Positions 50,901 to 63,310 of a stretch of DNA of 64,000 nucleotides are shown here, piece after piece. This DNA is from Taxillus chinensis (Eukaryota; Streptophyta; Magnoliopsida; Santalales; Loranthaceae). Where the stretch lies: contig CM042092.1 in assembly GCA_023512835.1 (NCBI GenBank), forward strand, positions 25,245,543-25,309,542. Reading direction: 5' to 3'. Made by a program: the position numbers and the translations under genes. Positions within the stretch are counted from its first letter, which is position 1. Each line of letters opens with the position of its first letter. The notes under the pieces were generated by a model. The model did not search any database, had not been told where the DNA came from, and saw only the letters and a list, made by a program, of their open reading frames with translations.

Positions 50901-52848
50901 GGAATGTGGGAGTGAGGTGGGGACCCGCGCGACATGCGATGTCATTTGTGCGGATATCGGCGTCTCCGAATAAAACGATGTACGTGGAACCCGCGTGACC
51001 AAATGGCGATGACAAGTTGGTTGCCATCGGGAGGAGTGTGTGGACGGCCGAGATGGGCGTTTAATGAATCATCGTTATTACTCCTCAAAAGCATGCGACG
51101 TATGAGTATCGTGGATTGTCACAATTGAACAAAGTCGAGTCGGAAGAAAAGGCGAAACACCTAATCGGGAGTTAATAATATTAAATGAAAGAGTGTCAGG
51201 ATGAATAATAGACCTTGTCAAATAAGTAAGCGAGTTTGGTGAGAATGTAAGTAGATTCACTTATGATCGATAAGTCGAAGAAGAAAAGAGTACCATAACA
51301 CTTCAAATCGAGGACTATAATTTGGATTTATCAATCTGATTCTGAACAAGAAAATCTGAACACAATAGCTAAATAAAAATATCGGAAAATCTAAGCTTAA
51401 CGAGGCAAAGATTAGTACGGATTAGAGAAGATAATCAATGAAAAACAACATAATCCGAAATAATAAACCGAACTCATGCATAGCTAAGAATATAGTAGAG
51501 CGTCGCCATGATGAACTTGATCAATATTCTTGATCGAGGCATATATCGGATAGCGAATACCGCAGGTTAATATAGGTCAACATAATGTAAGCAAATCTTC
51601 TTTGAGCACGTAAGCTAAGATTAATTAAAGGAATCAAATGATTTGGCTTAATTTAGGATTCAATGAGTGTGAGATGAAAAGGTGAACACATGTCGAAAAG
51701 AATGGAGATGATTAATCGATTAAAATCGTGGTTGAAGGAAGAACATCGTCACCATTACCACTTTAAATTTAAAGCGGCATGTCGATCGAGATCAGAAGTA
51801 ATAAGCGTAGAAGGAGAATGAGACATAATAGGGGTTAGATTTGCTCCCGTAGATCATTTAATCCTCCCGATGAAAAGCTCCCCCTCGGATAGGCGATCGA
51901 GGAAAAAGGTCGTAGGGCGTATACGGGGGTAGTGCTGAATAAAATATAAAGCATTTTCTCCGTGATTGTGCGATCCTCTCGGTTGACGTTCGATTTGTAG
52001 TTAAACCTTTATACATCTTATTAGAAGACTATACTTGAGAATCGAGGAATGCGTTTGTGTATTTATCCTCAGGCATCCAAGCACCCATTTCACTCCTTGA
52101 TTATGCGCGTTAATGGAGTGTCTAAATGAACGTACTTTGATCATGTGGTGATTAATGGATATGAAGATCATGAATGTTGGGTAAATCATATAAAGTTGTA
52201 ATTATGTTAGCTTTAAACGACTTGATCGGGAAAGCCTGAAAACATCCTCCGATATAAGGTTGAGATTAACATCGAAACATGGAGCGAGTGGAGCAGTAAG
52301 TATGATCGGCAATACGATCGGTGAGTTTATACACTTTGATTAAACGTACGATGCATGGTTTGTGAGAGAATATCTTGTTGTGAAATTTAAATGAGAAGCT
52401 ATGCGAGAGAAGTCAAACATACCTAGTTGGAAGAGTAGTTGAAAAAGCCTTGCATCGGGGAGGGGCTTTGTAAATATGTCCGCTAATTGATCTTAGGTGG
52501 CAACATGTTCGGTGAAATATCTTTTTAAGAACATGATCGCGTATGAAGTGATCACGACCTCAATGTGCTTAAATTTAGGATCGTATGGGGGATTATTGCG
52601 ATGGCAATTGCCTTTAGTGTTGTCGCGATAAAGTGGAATAGAGGACATGTTGAACCAAGTGTCCCATTAAGTTGACTTTGCATCGAAAAGTAATTTGTCG
52701 TGTGACAAGCTTCAGTGACGATATATTAGCCTCAATGATGGGGATTGATACGGGTCAGCTTCTTGCTGAACCATGAGATCAATCTATTTCAAAAGCCCTA
52801 CACGTCACGACATTGCTTTTCTGTCGATGCGACGTCCAGTGATCGGCA
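47966..52848 (-). other. 3' region between RNase H and 3' LTR, possible env-like or extra ORF relic
   Basis: Nearly 5 kb on the element's 3' side. 48.8-50.9 kb is GC-rich and very CpG-rich. The longest minus-strand frames (48925-49455, 50088-50657) contain PMDLGRFISFVATVTK and similar text that may belong to the extra 3' protein of Sireviruses, but I do not recognise a domain with confidence. No intact frame. Confidence 0.4.
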
Positions 52849-53880
52849 TCAGTACACGATAAGGTGAAGTTGGACTCCTTTGGGTGCCAGTCCCAATTCG
52901 CCGTCCCTTTGAGATACACTTAAGATCCGTTTTACATGAAGCATATGTGACTCCTTGGGATTAGCCCGATATCGTGCGCAAATGCGAGTTGCAAACATAA
53001 TGTGCAGGCGGGCGACTGTAAGATAGAGCAAGGATCCAATCGTCCCTCTATAATCGATCACGTTCTGCGATATAAGTCCGTATCGGGATCTAACTTGGCA
53101 GCAGACGTTGGAGTTTTGAGGGAGATGAACCTTCCATACCAAACTTAATAAGATCGCGAGTGTACTTAGCACGATTGATAAAGATTCCTTCCTTTAATTG
53201 TTTGACGATTCCAGGAAGTAGGGACGGTTCTCCCATAATGCTGCATTTGAGACTTGCACGTCGTGACTTAGCAAACTCTTCACGCAGCTTGATTTGTTGA
53301 TCCGAAAAATGATATAGATCACGTATATTTGTGCGATCGAGTGTGTCCTTTCTCTTGTCGTAGAAATAGGGTGTTGTATCTTCCCTTTTTGGAAGTTATG
53401 AGCAAGTAGGAATTCGACGATTGTGTCGTGCCGAGGCTCTGGGAGCTTGCTTGAACCATATAGAGCTTTACGAAGTTTGTAGACAAGATGTCTGCCTTAG
53501 GTTCGATAGGCGGGAGGTTGTTCGGCGTACACCTCCTCTTGAAGGTCTCCATTCGGGGAATGCGCTCTTGACGTCCGTTTGATAAAGTATGAGGTTTTCG
53601 TATAAACGTACGCCAAAAACATTCGGATTGCCTCAAGTCTTGCGACGGAGCAAAGGTTTCATCATGTCTATTCCCTCTTCTTGACGATATCCTTTGGGCG
53701 CGATCGGCTTTGTTAGGATTCTTATTAAAGTAGTATCAAGTTTGTTAAGACACCCATTTACCATGATGACTTCTTGAGACTTAGGCCTTGGTATTAAGGT
53801 CCACACGTTATTTCTCTTAAATTGATTGATTCTTCTTGCGTAGCCCATCGGTATGAATCGGAAGAGCTTCATCACCACCT
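52849..53880 (-). pseudogene. Reverse transcriptase and RNase H relic (Ty1/copia)
   Basis: Minus-strand pieces: NNVWTLIPRPKSQEVI and APKGYRQEEGID (53640-53880), a LRKALYG region with frame changes near 53420-53470, the catalytic region near 53311-53332 where the expected YVDD reads YVIY, and RNase H-side text YRGTIGSLLYLTVARLHIMF and ANPKESHMLHVKRIL (52849-53060). All are copia RT/RH hallmarks. Frameshifts separate each piece. Confidence 0.85.
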
Positions 53881-54699
53881 TTGGTTATTTGAGATAGAAA
53901 GCATGAGTGAAGACTCGTGTTTGAGGTGGGCTTGCTCTTGTTCTTACACCACGGTAGGATCACGATCAACGTCGAGGGATGGTTTTGGAGTCATCTATAA
54001 TTACGTGCGTGTGTTGGTTGTCCTTGAACGATTTGAAGCTCTTCCAGTTGGGTGGTTCGGTTGTATCGTTGGTTGGGTTTAATCGGAGTAGATGTTTCCG
54101 TATTTAGAGGTACGGATGAGCAATTGGTTTCTTGACAACATTTTTTTTCAGTGATTAACTAATCGGACGGACTTGAAGGTGCTCCGAAGAATTTTGTGTA
54201 TCTGCGAGGAGTTTATCGGAGCTAAGTGGTAATCGGAGCTAAGTGAGTAGTCGGAGCTAAGTGGTAGTCCGATCGAGTCATCGTGGCATCATCCATAAAA
54301 TTCCGTTGTGTTTAACGGATGCCACGTGGTTGGTGGGGATACCCGATCAGGGATGTAGCGGGAATATTGATAAACTTGAATGTCGGCGTTTTAGTTTATG
54401 ACTGCAAGATTAGAATTGAAGGACCGACTTTTGACCAATCGAGATTAGCTTCATCAAAGGTTACATGGATAGATTCTTGACTTTAAAAGTTTTATTGAAG
54501 ACCCGATAAAGCTACTTTATGTAGTGAGTACGAAACAAAAATCCACGTCATCAGTTTTGGTTCAAATTTATTAAGATCTCTTTTCCATTGATCAATTATA
54601 TAGCCAGTACATCAAAGCTACGAAATGTGAAATTGAAGGTTTTAAACCTCTCAACATCTCGTAGGGTGTTTTATGGTAGATTTATTTATTAGAGTTACA

Positions 54700-55300
54700 A
54701 TTACGAACATAGCGAGCGATGAACCAGACTTGACCAGTATGGGGCTGAAGACATTGCCTGGCAACATGGATCTACCGAAACTTGACTAAAGTTCGATTCT
54801 TTGCGCTCGGGTACCCGTTTTGTTGTGGGGTTACGGGCGCGAGAAAATATATCTTGTATGCCCGGTGAACAATATGGTCTCGTTTCGGAAAAATCAAAGT
54901 GCGTACCATGATCACTCTGATCGTTTAATGCTCGATCTCGTGAAGTTAACTTTATCCGAGTTGAAGAGATCTACAAGATGTTCGAGTTTGATCCTTTGAT
55001 TTAGGAACATCACCCATTATTATCTGGTGAAATCATCGATAACTCCACAAGGGTATATCTACTTTGTTAGTGATGAAGCAGAGATATAGGACCACGTAGG
55101 TCCGTAAGAAGAAGTTGCGAGAGGAGCGATTATTGAGTTAAGCCGATTTGCTCTCAAAGTTTGTGTTTGATGCATTTTACCAAGTTGGCATTCTCGACGG
55201 CAGTGTCTACGGAGAACTTGAGGTTTGGGTAGACCGGTGACAAGATCCCAGTGATCTTAATTTAGACAAAGTCTTAAAGTTGAATAAGCGCATCAACATT
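54700..55300 (-). pseudogene. Integrase relic (Ty1/copia)
   Basis: Near 54780-54850 the minus strand has P-QQNG then ERK and RTLV across small indels, the conserved end of the copia integrase core. A possible finger with spaced His/Cys lies near 55150-55230. No frame is open. Confidence 0.55.
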
Positions 55301-57304
55301 GTCTTTAACCAATTATCTCCGTACATTTGCTTTAGTGAGGGAAACATACAGGGTCGAAGAATTATTCTTAAGACTTTGAGTATATGTCCCCATCTCTTGA
55401 TCTAGGATAACTTAACATCTGGGATAAGTTTCTCTTCTTTTGCCAGGTGTTGGACAAAAATAGTAAAATCCTTTGTCACATGGTTCTGCACTTAGCAAAT
55501 TATGCTTTAAACCTTCGACTAGTGCAACTTTAGTGATTGATACACAACTAATTAGTTAAAGTGCCATGCCCGCAGTCTTACCTTTCTTGTTGTCGCCCGT
55601 ATGAGACGGATGGACCTTGTTTATCATTAACCTCTAGTAGGGAAGTCGGTCGCCGTCGTATATCAGGAATCCGCTATCAAGGATCCAGCTTGCTTTGATT
55701 TATCTTTAACTTCGAGTGATCAGCAGTAGTTCAGAAGATGCTCCAAGAAAGAGCAACGATTTTGCTTTGGTGAAACTTGTTTGAGCGTTTAGAGTGGAAA
55801 GCGGCGATATTGTCGAACATTTACGGATTTGATTTTGTTAGGACTCTTGCTTTCGAGTTGACGTTAACTTGTTTGTTTCAATTCTTCTTTTATTTGGGAT
55901 TTCTTGGGAGAGACACTCCTTTTAGATTTAGATTTTGTTTGCTCGAAGAACGCGCTTTTATAAAGGCGTCTTTATTTGATTGAAATTGATTACAAAGCCG
56001 GTATCGGATAGACTCCGACATTCGTAGTGATAATGACCCGTTTTCCCTACAGATGGAGCAGGCCTTTATAATGTGAAGTACAAACGAGGGGATACGTGCT
56101 GCTTAGATTTCTGATTTTACCACTGTTCGCGTGGCCTAATCCATTACGTTTGGGTGTGTGGCTCTTGGCCCTAAGTCGTCGGCCTTAGCACTTCTCTTTC
56201 TTTTTGGGTCTACGAGTTTGGCTTCTAGCTATGGACGGCCTTCCCTCCGTCTTTGATTATGAGTCTTTCTTTGTAGGAAGTGCGATATGACCTCCGATTC
56301 ACGATCATAAACTATGGTGCCACGAAATGAAACCGTCAACGGTTTAGATGTCTTAACGGGATATAAGTTGGTTAGTTTAGGAGTGAAATCAGGAGGAGGA
56401 CACTCGGTGGCTTTAGCTATGGAGGTTGATGGTTGAGAACTAGAGCGGGTTTGACTCGAATGTCGTCGGGATCGATCCAAAAGGTAGAAAGGCTATTTCC
56501 CCCGGATTTTAGCCAACACGATTTATTTCTTTTCTGTTCAGTTCATTTTTCGAAGTCTTTTAACTATAACTTTTAGGCCCGAGAGATTGGTATTTAAGAG
56601 ATGATTTTCAGCTCTTGATCATGATACACAAGCTTCCCTTTCCCCTGAAGTCGGCGAACGTCCGCTCTTGGTACATTAATGGTAAATTCGAGGACGTTTA
56701 TTACGACTTTCCATATCTTTATGCATTTGAGTTATTATTAGTCTCTCATTCTTTTAATGATCACATGCGATAGTAAGAGATTCTAATTTACTCGGGAGCT
56801 CGAGATAGAAGGTACCTCGATGTTGCCATGAGGCGGACGTTCGAGCAATGGTCGGCTCGTCGTCAAAGGATTCCTCCTCTTCCCAAGGCCACTCATGTAT
56901 TTTGTCACAGCGCCTTTCTCTTGCTCTTTAACACATTGTACGAGGTGGAGCGGCGAGAGTTTACCTTGTCACTTTATCGGTCACCTTTGCTTTGGACACG
57001 GATTTCAGCCCGGTGACCGGTTTTCCCAAGGTTAAACGTTCCTGGGAAGCCGGACTCCGGTCAGCTCCTTCGGTTGGACGATGATGATGAGCGTGTTGAT
57101 CCTTTTACGCACTACGTGGGAATCGCTCGAAAGGATTTGACAAGAAGGGCTATCTCCCTCCTCCTCGTCGAGAATCGAATTGTCGGATACGTCCGTATCG
57201 TCGTTCCTCGGTATGTTTAGACATTCGGTAGCTTTGAGAGCTCCACCCTTTTCTTTCAGAGCTATTTTTTCATCTCTGTCCAGTCTCTTAAGACGACTTC
57301 GTGG

Positions 57305-58015
57305 TCATGACTCTCCGTATAGTTCTTGAGGGAGCATCTTGCGATTTTGTCGATTGCATACGGAGTTGTTTGGAGTAGTAGCGATCCGGCAAGGAGCGAA
57401 AAAGAACTTGTCATTGATCCGGGATTGAGAGTAATGCTCGTTGGCAGTCTTCGGTTCAAGTATGAGCTTGCCGAATCTCGATAGATGCTTCCAGTGATTC
57501 GCCCGGTTTATGATTAAAACTCTCAAAGTTAAGCGAAGTCGGATCACGTCTGAATCTGGGATGACTCCCTGATGAAGGGATTGTCGGTTGTCCCCAACAC
57601 GACTTTTAACATCGTACGACCACAGACGTACGTGAAAGCCGGAATCAGGACGATGTAACATAAGCCGAGCCTTTTCCCTTAGCGCGCTTTGCCCGAGCTC
57701 TTTCATCGTTGGTAAGTTCGAGGCATCGGTCTTTGGCCTCCTTACGCCATGTTCTCGATAGTCGTAGGAATTGGAATCTCTGATGAAGACATGGCCACGT
57801 AAGATGATCATGGCAAACCGTAAACATCTTCATGCGAGCTTTCCAGGAGAAAAGCTCGGGTGTGAATTGGGCGGTTTCGTTAGAGTAAACCCGGAACTCC
57901 GTGGTTGAGAAGTGGTGGCGGCGGCGGGTTGTGGTGGGTCGACATTTTCGACTGCTTCTTCGATTCGGGATGGAGCTCTGTGACCTCCGGAGTTAAGGCG
58001 AGTATTGAATGGCAT
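57305..58015 (-). pseudogene. gag region of the Sirevirus element (relic)
   Basis: An ATG at 58013-58015, about 65 bases inside the primer site, opens MPFNTRLNSGGHRAPSRIEE for 61 residues. Further minus-strand frames follow to 57305. Position right after the 5' LTR indicates gag. No CCHC knuckle could be placed with confidence. Confidence 0.5.
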
Positions 58016-58080
58016 CTTTGCTTTCTTCGGCCATTTTTGAGATTGAAAAGTGGGATCTCTACTTAGAGCAGTGAGAACTT

Positions 58081-58093
58081 GCTACGATACCAC
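58081..58093 (-). promoter_or_regulatory. Degenerate primer binding site (initiator tRNA-Met)
   Basis: Minus strand reads TGGTATCGTAGCA, against the standard TGGTATCAGAGCA, two bases after the LTR end. Confidence 0.7.
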
Positions 58094-58095
58094 TT

Positions 58096-59214
58096 GATGG
58101 TCCCTTGGAGCCTAAAGGGGGGGGGGGTGAATAGGCTCTTATTCGAACTCTTCTTTTTCTCTCAAGACAAAGACTTATCTAGTTTAAGTGATAATATCAC
58201 GGAAGATAACTTGGATAGTGGAAGTATTTTGTTTTATTATCACAAGTGATTACAGTAAAATAAACAAGTACTCTCTTACACTCTGTTTACAACTTTGAAT
58301 TCACACACTAGCCAAGTGCCTTTTATATTTTTGCACCTTGCTCACAGCTAACTCACATTTTTACATGAAGTAAAAGTATGAATATTTATACAAAACATTC
58401 TAAGAGACAACCTTGGAACTTGAAGTTGGATGCGTTCCTTGTAATTATCCCCAAGTACTCTATCTGCCCTTGTCTAGTGCGGATTGTGGAGCTCAGATCT
58501 TGGACTTGAAGAGTATAAGTGTCTTTGTGAGTTCGAGATACAATTAAGGTTGTGTCCACATATCCGGGATGATCCACGTGTAGATTCTTCTTGTTAAAAT
58601 GCTTTAATCTTCCGTCGGGGCCGCCCGGTGATAACTTTAAATGCGATTTCATTGGGCGATGTCTTCTTGGTCGGTGTAATTTTCCTTACTCCGTAGTTAA
58701 TGAAGCTCGGGCCCTTAGTCGTGTCGGCGCTTCCGCCTCCTCATGTAAGTTCCTTCCTCCGTATGTAAGTTCACTTATAATCGTATGTAAAGTTCTTACT
58801 CAAAGTATGTAAGTTCCTTACTCCGTGTGTAAGTTCCTTACTCCGTGTGTAAGTTCTTTACTCCGTATGTAAGTTCCTTACTCGGCTCAGTAATAAATCC
58901 GAGTTCCTTACTCGCGTCCCCTTCACTTACTCCGTCTTATTTTCACTTTCACAAATCGCTTAAATCTCGTAAACCTTATCTTACTCATATAAATCATCCT
59001 CTGGCGCTTATTATTCACTTGGTTATTTACCAAGTGTTTGATAACTCTTAACTCTTATCCGGATCAAGATTATATATCTCATCCTTAGCTTTGCTCTCGA
59101 GTCGTCTTTGGATTAGAGACATCACACTTGATGATCAAATAAACCACGAAGGATCTCGAGATCAAATTACGTAAAGCTTTAACGTCATTATCCAAGTCTC
59201 GGGTTTGATCCAAC
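58096..59214 (-). repeat. 5' LTR of the Sirevirus element, cut by the gap
   Basis: Colinear with 46790-47950 with many small indels. Ends gatccaac at the first N, one base short of the expected terminal A. Confidence 0.85.
58740..58890. repeat. ~20-bp tandem array in the 5' LTR
   Basis: About seven gtaagttccttactccgtrt units, the counterpart of 47510-47650. Confidence 0.85.
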
Positions 59215-59714
59215 NNNNNNNNNNNNNNNNNNNNNNNNNNNNNNNNNNNNNNNNNNNNNNNNNNNNNNNNNNNNNNNNNNNNNNNNNNNNNNNNNNNNNN
59301 NNNNNNNNNNNNNNNNNNNNNNNNNNNNNNNNNNNNNNNNNNNNNNNNNNNNNNNNNNNNNNNNNNNNNNNNNNNNNNNNNNNNNNNNNNNNNNNNNNNN
59401 NNNNNNNNNNNNNNNNNNNNNNNNNNNNNNNNNNNNNNNNNNNNNNNNNNNNNNNNNNNNNNNNNNNNNNNNNNNNNNNNNNNNNNNNNNNNNNNNNNNN
59501 NNNNNNNNNNNNNNNNNNNNNNNNNNNNNNNNNNNNNNNNNNNNNNNNNNNNNNNNNNNNNNNNNNNNNNNNNNNNNNNNNNNNNNNNNNNNNNNNNNNN
59601 NNNNNNNNNNNNNNNNNNNNNNNNNNNNNNNNNNNNNNNNNNNNNNNNNNNNNNNNNNNNNNNNNNNNNNNNNNNNNNNNNNNNNNNNNNNNNNNNNNNN
59701 NNNNNNNNNNNNNN
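59215..59714. other. Assembly gap (500 N)
   Basis: Exactly 500 N, the same placeholder length as the first gap. Confidence 1.
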
Positions 59715-60459
59715 AGTTGAATGTCTCCGGATCCTTGGGCCACCATCGCGACAGCCTCCTTGTCCCGAGGGCCTTTTAGGAGATGACCGAAAGTTGTCAT
59801 GCCTATATGAATGTTGTGTTATGCATGGTGACAAAGTTAGGATGACAGGTAAATATATATCAAGGCAGTTAGACAGAAAAAGAATAAACCAATAGTAAAA
59901 ACAGCTAATATGTGCAGGGAATGACTTAAGGATCTACCCCTGCAAAACAAGGGTTAGCATGGAATGAGCAAACAAAGTGTGGGTCAATGCCCCTAATGGG
60001 CTTCTATTGCTACACCTATCTTATTCGTTGGTTCCCAAACTTCCTCAATAGAGGGCTCCGTACACCATGGGATTTACCGGAGGGGGATCTTAAAAGGACG
60101 TGCCTTAAAAGAACCTCAAGCTTGAGTGAGGAGTCCGAGGCCCCATTGCGGATAATGATCAACGCGCTGGGGACCATATCGAACCTCGCTAACCAAAATT
60201 GTGTTAAACCCGGGTATATGGTTATGTATGAATGCAACAAGTATGGAAAGTAGTAAATCACAACTATCATGGTAACTAAAGCGTATAAAGAAATCACAGT
60301 TTAAACGACAATTCGTATAAAAAAATAAGTAAATCACAATTATATCTAAAAAAACAACTTAGCATGACAAGTTAAATGTATACAACAAGTATAAATAAAG
60401 ATATCCTCCTAATCCTCGTTCTAGACCTAACTCTCTAAAGTGTTTATTCTAAATCCCCA
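59715..60459. other. Spacer after the gap, no gene recognised
   Basis: Short frames only. Possibly internal retrotransposon sequence belonging to the neighbouring Tat/Ogre-like block. Confidence 0.4.
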
Positions 60460-63090
60460 ACAGAAGTCGCCACTGTCATCACCGGTTTTCGTCCGGGCCC
60501 GTTTTGGGGTGAGCTCAAACTAAACCAATGATGAGAAATTTTAGAGTCGCCACCAACCGTTTTTTTGGGGTACAGTTGGATACCCTCTACTTTGAGTAGT
60601 TTCAAGTGTGTAGTCTGCGTTATCGAGAGATGGGTTCGGGAGTTGGTTACGTGTAGGGAAGGATTAACACCCTTATAGCTTCCTTTCGGTATCTAATTTA
60701 GGAGGAGGAGGTTTTTATTTATACTTCTGTGATCAAGTTAAATTTCCTAAAAGGTTTATGATTTTTATTTGACTAAGTTATTTGTCAAAGTTATGGTTAA
60801 AATTAATTTACCCTAAATTTCTAAAAGGAATCCTAAAAGATTTGGGTTTTTGTGTGAAGTGGAGAATGAGAGGATTGGTTTTGGCTTTTTTTTTGTTTTA
60901 CTTTTGGAAATTGAAGTCCTAAAAAATGTTTTTTTCTTTTTTGGTTTGGGTTAGAACATACATTTTTTTGTTTTTGTTTTATTTTTTTTTTGTTTTTTTT
61001 TTGGTTAGAAGACATTTTGGAAAACATTTTATTAAAACATTTTCAAAACATATTATTGAAGAGATTTGGAAAACATTTTATAGCAAAACGTTTTGTTTTT
61101 TTTTTTTTGTTGTTTTTTAGGAGATGTTTTTTTGAAAACATTTTGAAAATTATTTATTGAAAACATTATTGAAAACATTTTTGTGGAAAACATTTGGTTA
61201 TTCCTTTTTTGTGTGTTTTGTTTCTTTTTTGTTTTGTTTTTTTTTAAAAGCTTTGAACCTAAATCTATGCGTTTCATCAACAATTGAAAATACATATATA
61301 TCAAAATAGATGTGGAGTGTGTGAGTGTGACATCCACGAAAGAAAAAAAATAAAATCACTCTTTTTTTCTTTTCTTGTTTTTCATCTTCTCCCTTTGCTC
61401 TCTCCCTTTTTCTTTTCTTTCTTTCTTCTTTTTTTGTTTTTCTTTTCTTTTTACTATACTTTACATATTACAACATACACATAAGAAGAAATATAGGAAA
61501 TACATAAAAAAAAGGCTGAAAAGTAATTACATCAAATATAGATAAGCTCAAAACAAAAACTAGCAAAAAAAAAAAAACAATTACACCAAATATAGATACA
61601 AATAAGCTGAAAAAGTAGTGAAAAGATAAGGGCTGAACCGACTTTGAAGCTTTGCAATGCCAATCTTCTCGTGAGCTCCCGCCGTGCCGATAGTCACTTG
61701 CTCGACTCGAACCGACAGATCCGACAAGGAGGAAGTGGGGCGTTTTTTGATGATGAGGCTGGGCGTTTTACGATGATGATGAGGTTGGTTTTTGAGTTTC
61801 TCTCCTTTCTTTCTTCTCCAATGATCTCTCTCTCTCTCTTTTTTAATATCCACCAGTAATCGTTTTCAACGAGTCGGTCTTTTTTTTTTCAACGATCCCC
61901 CTCCCTTTTTTTTTTGCCACGAACAGGGCTTCTCTTCCTTTTTTTTCTCTCCACGATGATAGCTCTCTCCTTTTTTAACGATGATGGCTCGCTTTGGACG
62001 AATCCTCCTTCCCTCACGATGATGGCTCTCTCCCCTTTTGTGCAGAACCGAAGACCGCATCTTAAAGGGCTGCAGAAAATTTTTGGGTGGACTCATTAAT
62101 TGCTGCAATAAATGTTTTGTCGGGTGCATTATTATTTGCAGATCGGTGCTTGGTCGGGTGGACAGCTTATGCAGAAAAGGGGAGCTCGTGATTGCCTTTT
62201 GAATTTGGATTTTAGCAAGCACATGTGACTGACAGGGTTGTTGAGAAATGATTCCTTGTCCGATGGCCAACGCAGAAGACGGGTCTCGTGAAGCCGGCGA
62301 GAAAAATCGGTGAAGGCAAAAAGGGGTCGAGGTTCGAAGTGTCGGGCAGTCGGAGCGTCGGCGGGTCGGAAGTGTCGGCAGGGTCGAAGCTTCGGTCAAC
62401 GATGGAAGGCGTACGGGTGCTGCGGGTCGGTGTCGCAAGTCGGCGTCATAAGTCGCGGGTCGAAGTGTCGGCAGCGAGGCTTCAAGGGTCGAAGGGTCGA
62501 AGGTCGGAAATCGCAGGTCAACGGGGCTTCGAGGCATCGAGGCTCGGGGCTCGAGCTTCGGGACTTCGGGGCTTCGAGCCGGGGCTTCGAGGCTTCGGGG
62601 CTTCGAGGCTTCGAGCTTCGGGGTCAATGGGTCGAAGTGTCGATGAGGTCAACGGTCAACGGTCAACCCCGTTTTTTTTTTAACTTTTAATTACCTTTTT
62701 ACCCCCACCAAAAATGCTAAAACGGACAAACTTTGGGAGGTTGTTTGGGGAAGCCCCGTATTCGCCTAAATAGTCATTTTTGAGAATCTCACGTGGTCAC
62801 ATTTTCAGGCCCTTTGACAAGGGGCATTGACCGTCTTTTGGCACATTTCGATTTTTCCAACGAAAGTTGTTTTGGCCATAACTTCTTCATTTTAAGTCCG
62901 ATTGGAGCTCGGTCAAGTGCGTTGGTCTCCAATTTTCCTCCTCCATCACCTGGTGTTGGTCTTGGGGCGCTTCAAGGACTTGTAGCAGAAGTCATTAATT
63001 TTGGACTTCCCAGTCCATGAAAATTGTGTTTATCTCATGCAGATTGGGGTAGACCATTCCTTGGAAGTATGGGATCATTGTGGACCTATT
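60460..63090. mobile_element. Tat/Ogre-like LTR material, copy 3
   Basis: Starts with the box at 60480-60700 (ggttttcgtccggg, agagtcgccaccaac, ttcgggagttggttacgtg, aacaccc). It continues with a T-rich stretch of aaaacatttt words, a CT-rich stretch (61380-61450), a GC-rich part, and a block at 62870-62970 (ggccataacttcttc, gtcaagtgcgttggtc, catcacctggtgttgg). The order of parts is the same as in copy 2. No coding domain. Confidence 0.55.
62520..62640. repeat. GC-rich minisatellite of cttcgagg / cttcgggg units
   Basis: About a dozen 8-9 bp units alternating gg(c/a)ttcgagg and gcttcgggg. Confidence 0.8.
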
Positions 63091-63310
63091 CAACAAGGTA
63101 TATGGCATGGGTAGAAAGGTATATCAAAATGGGGTCAGTATGTCCAACCCGGACAAAATGGGGTCCAACATGCATCACATGACCTGCAAAGCCCAGCTTT
63201 AACAAATCAGAAAATGAAAAGCTAGAGAGAGCCACAGCCACACGAGACTCTCTAACAAACTAGATAGCCCTGCCTCCACACGACCTGCTAACAAATCAAA
63301 ATTACAAAAA

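Larger units (their letters stand above)
46790..59214 (-). mobile_element. Sirevirus-type Ty1/copia element, heavily broken
   Basis: Direct repeats at 46790-47950 and 58096-59214 are the LTRs. A degenerate iMet primer site abuts the right LTR and a purine tract abuts the left one. Minus-strand remnants appear in the copia order gag, integrase, reverse transcriptase, RNase H, followed by almost 5 kb before the 3' LTR, as in Sireviruses with an extra 3' region. Frames break every few dozen codons. The right LTR runs into the N gap at its final base, so its flank is unknown. The left flank pentamer is GGATG. Confidence 0.8.
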
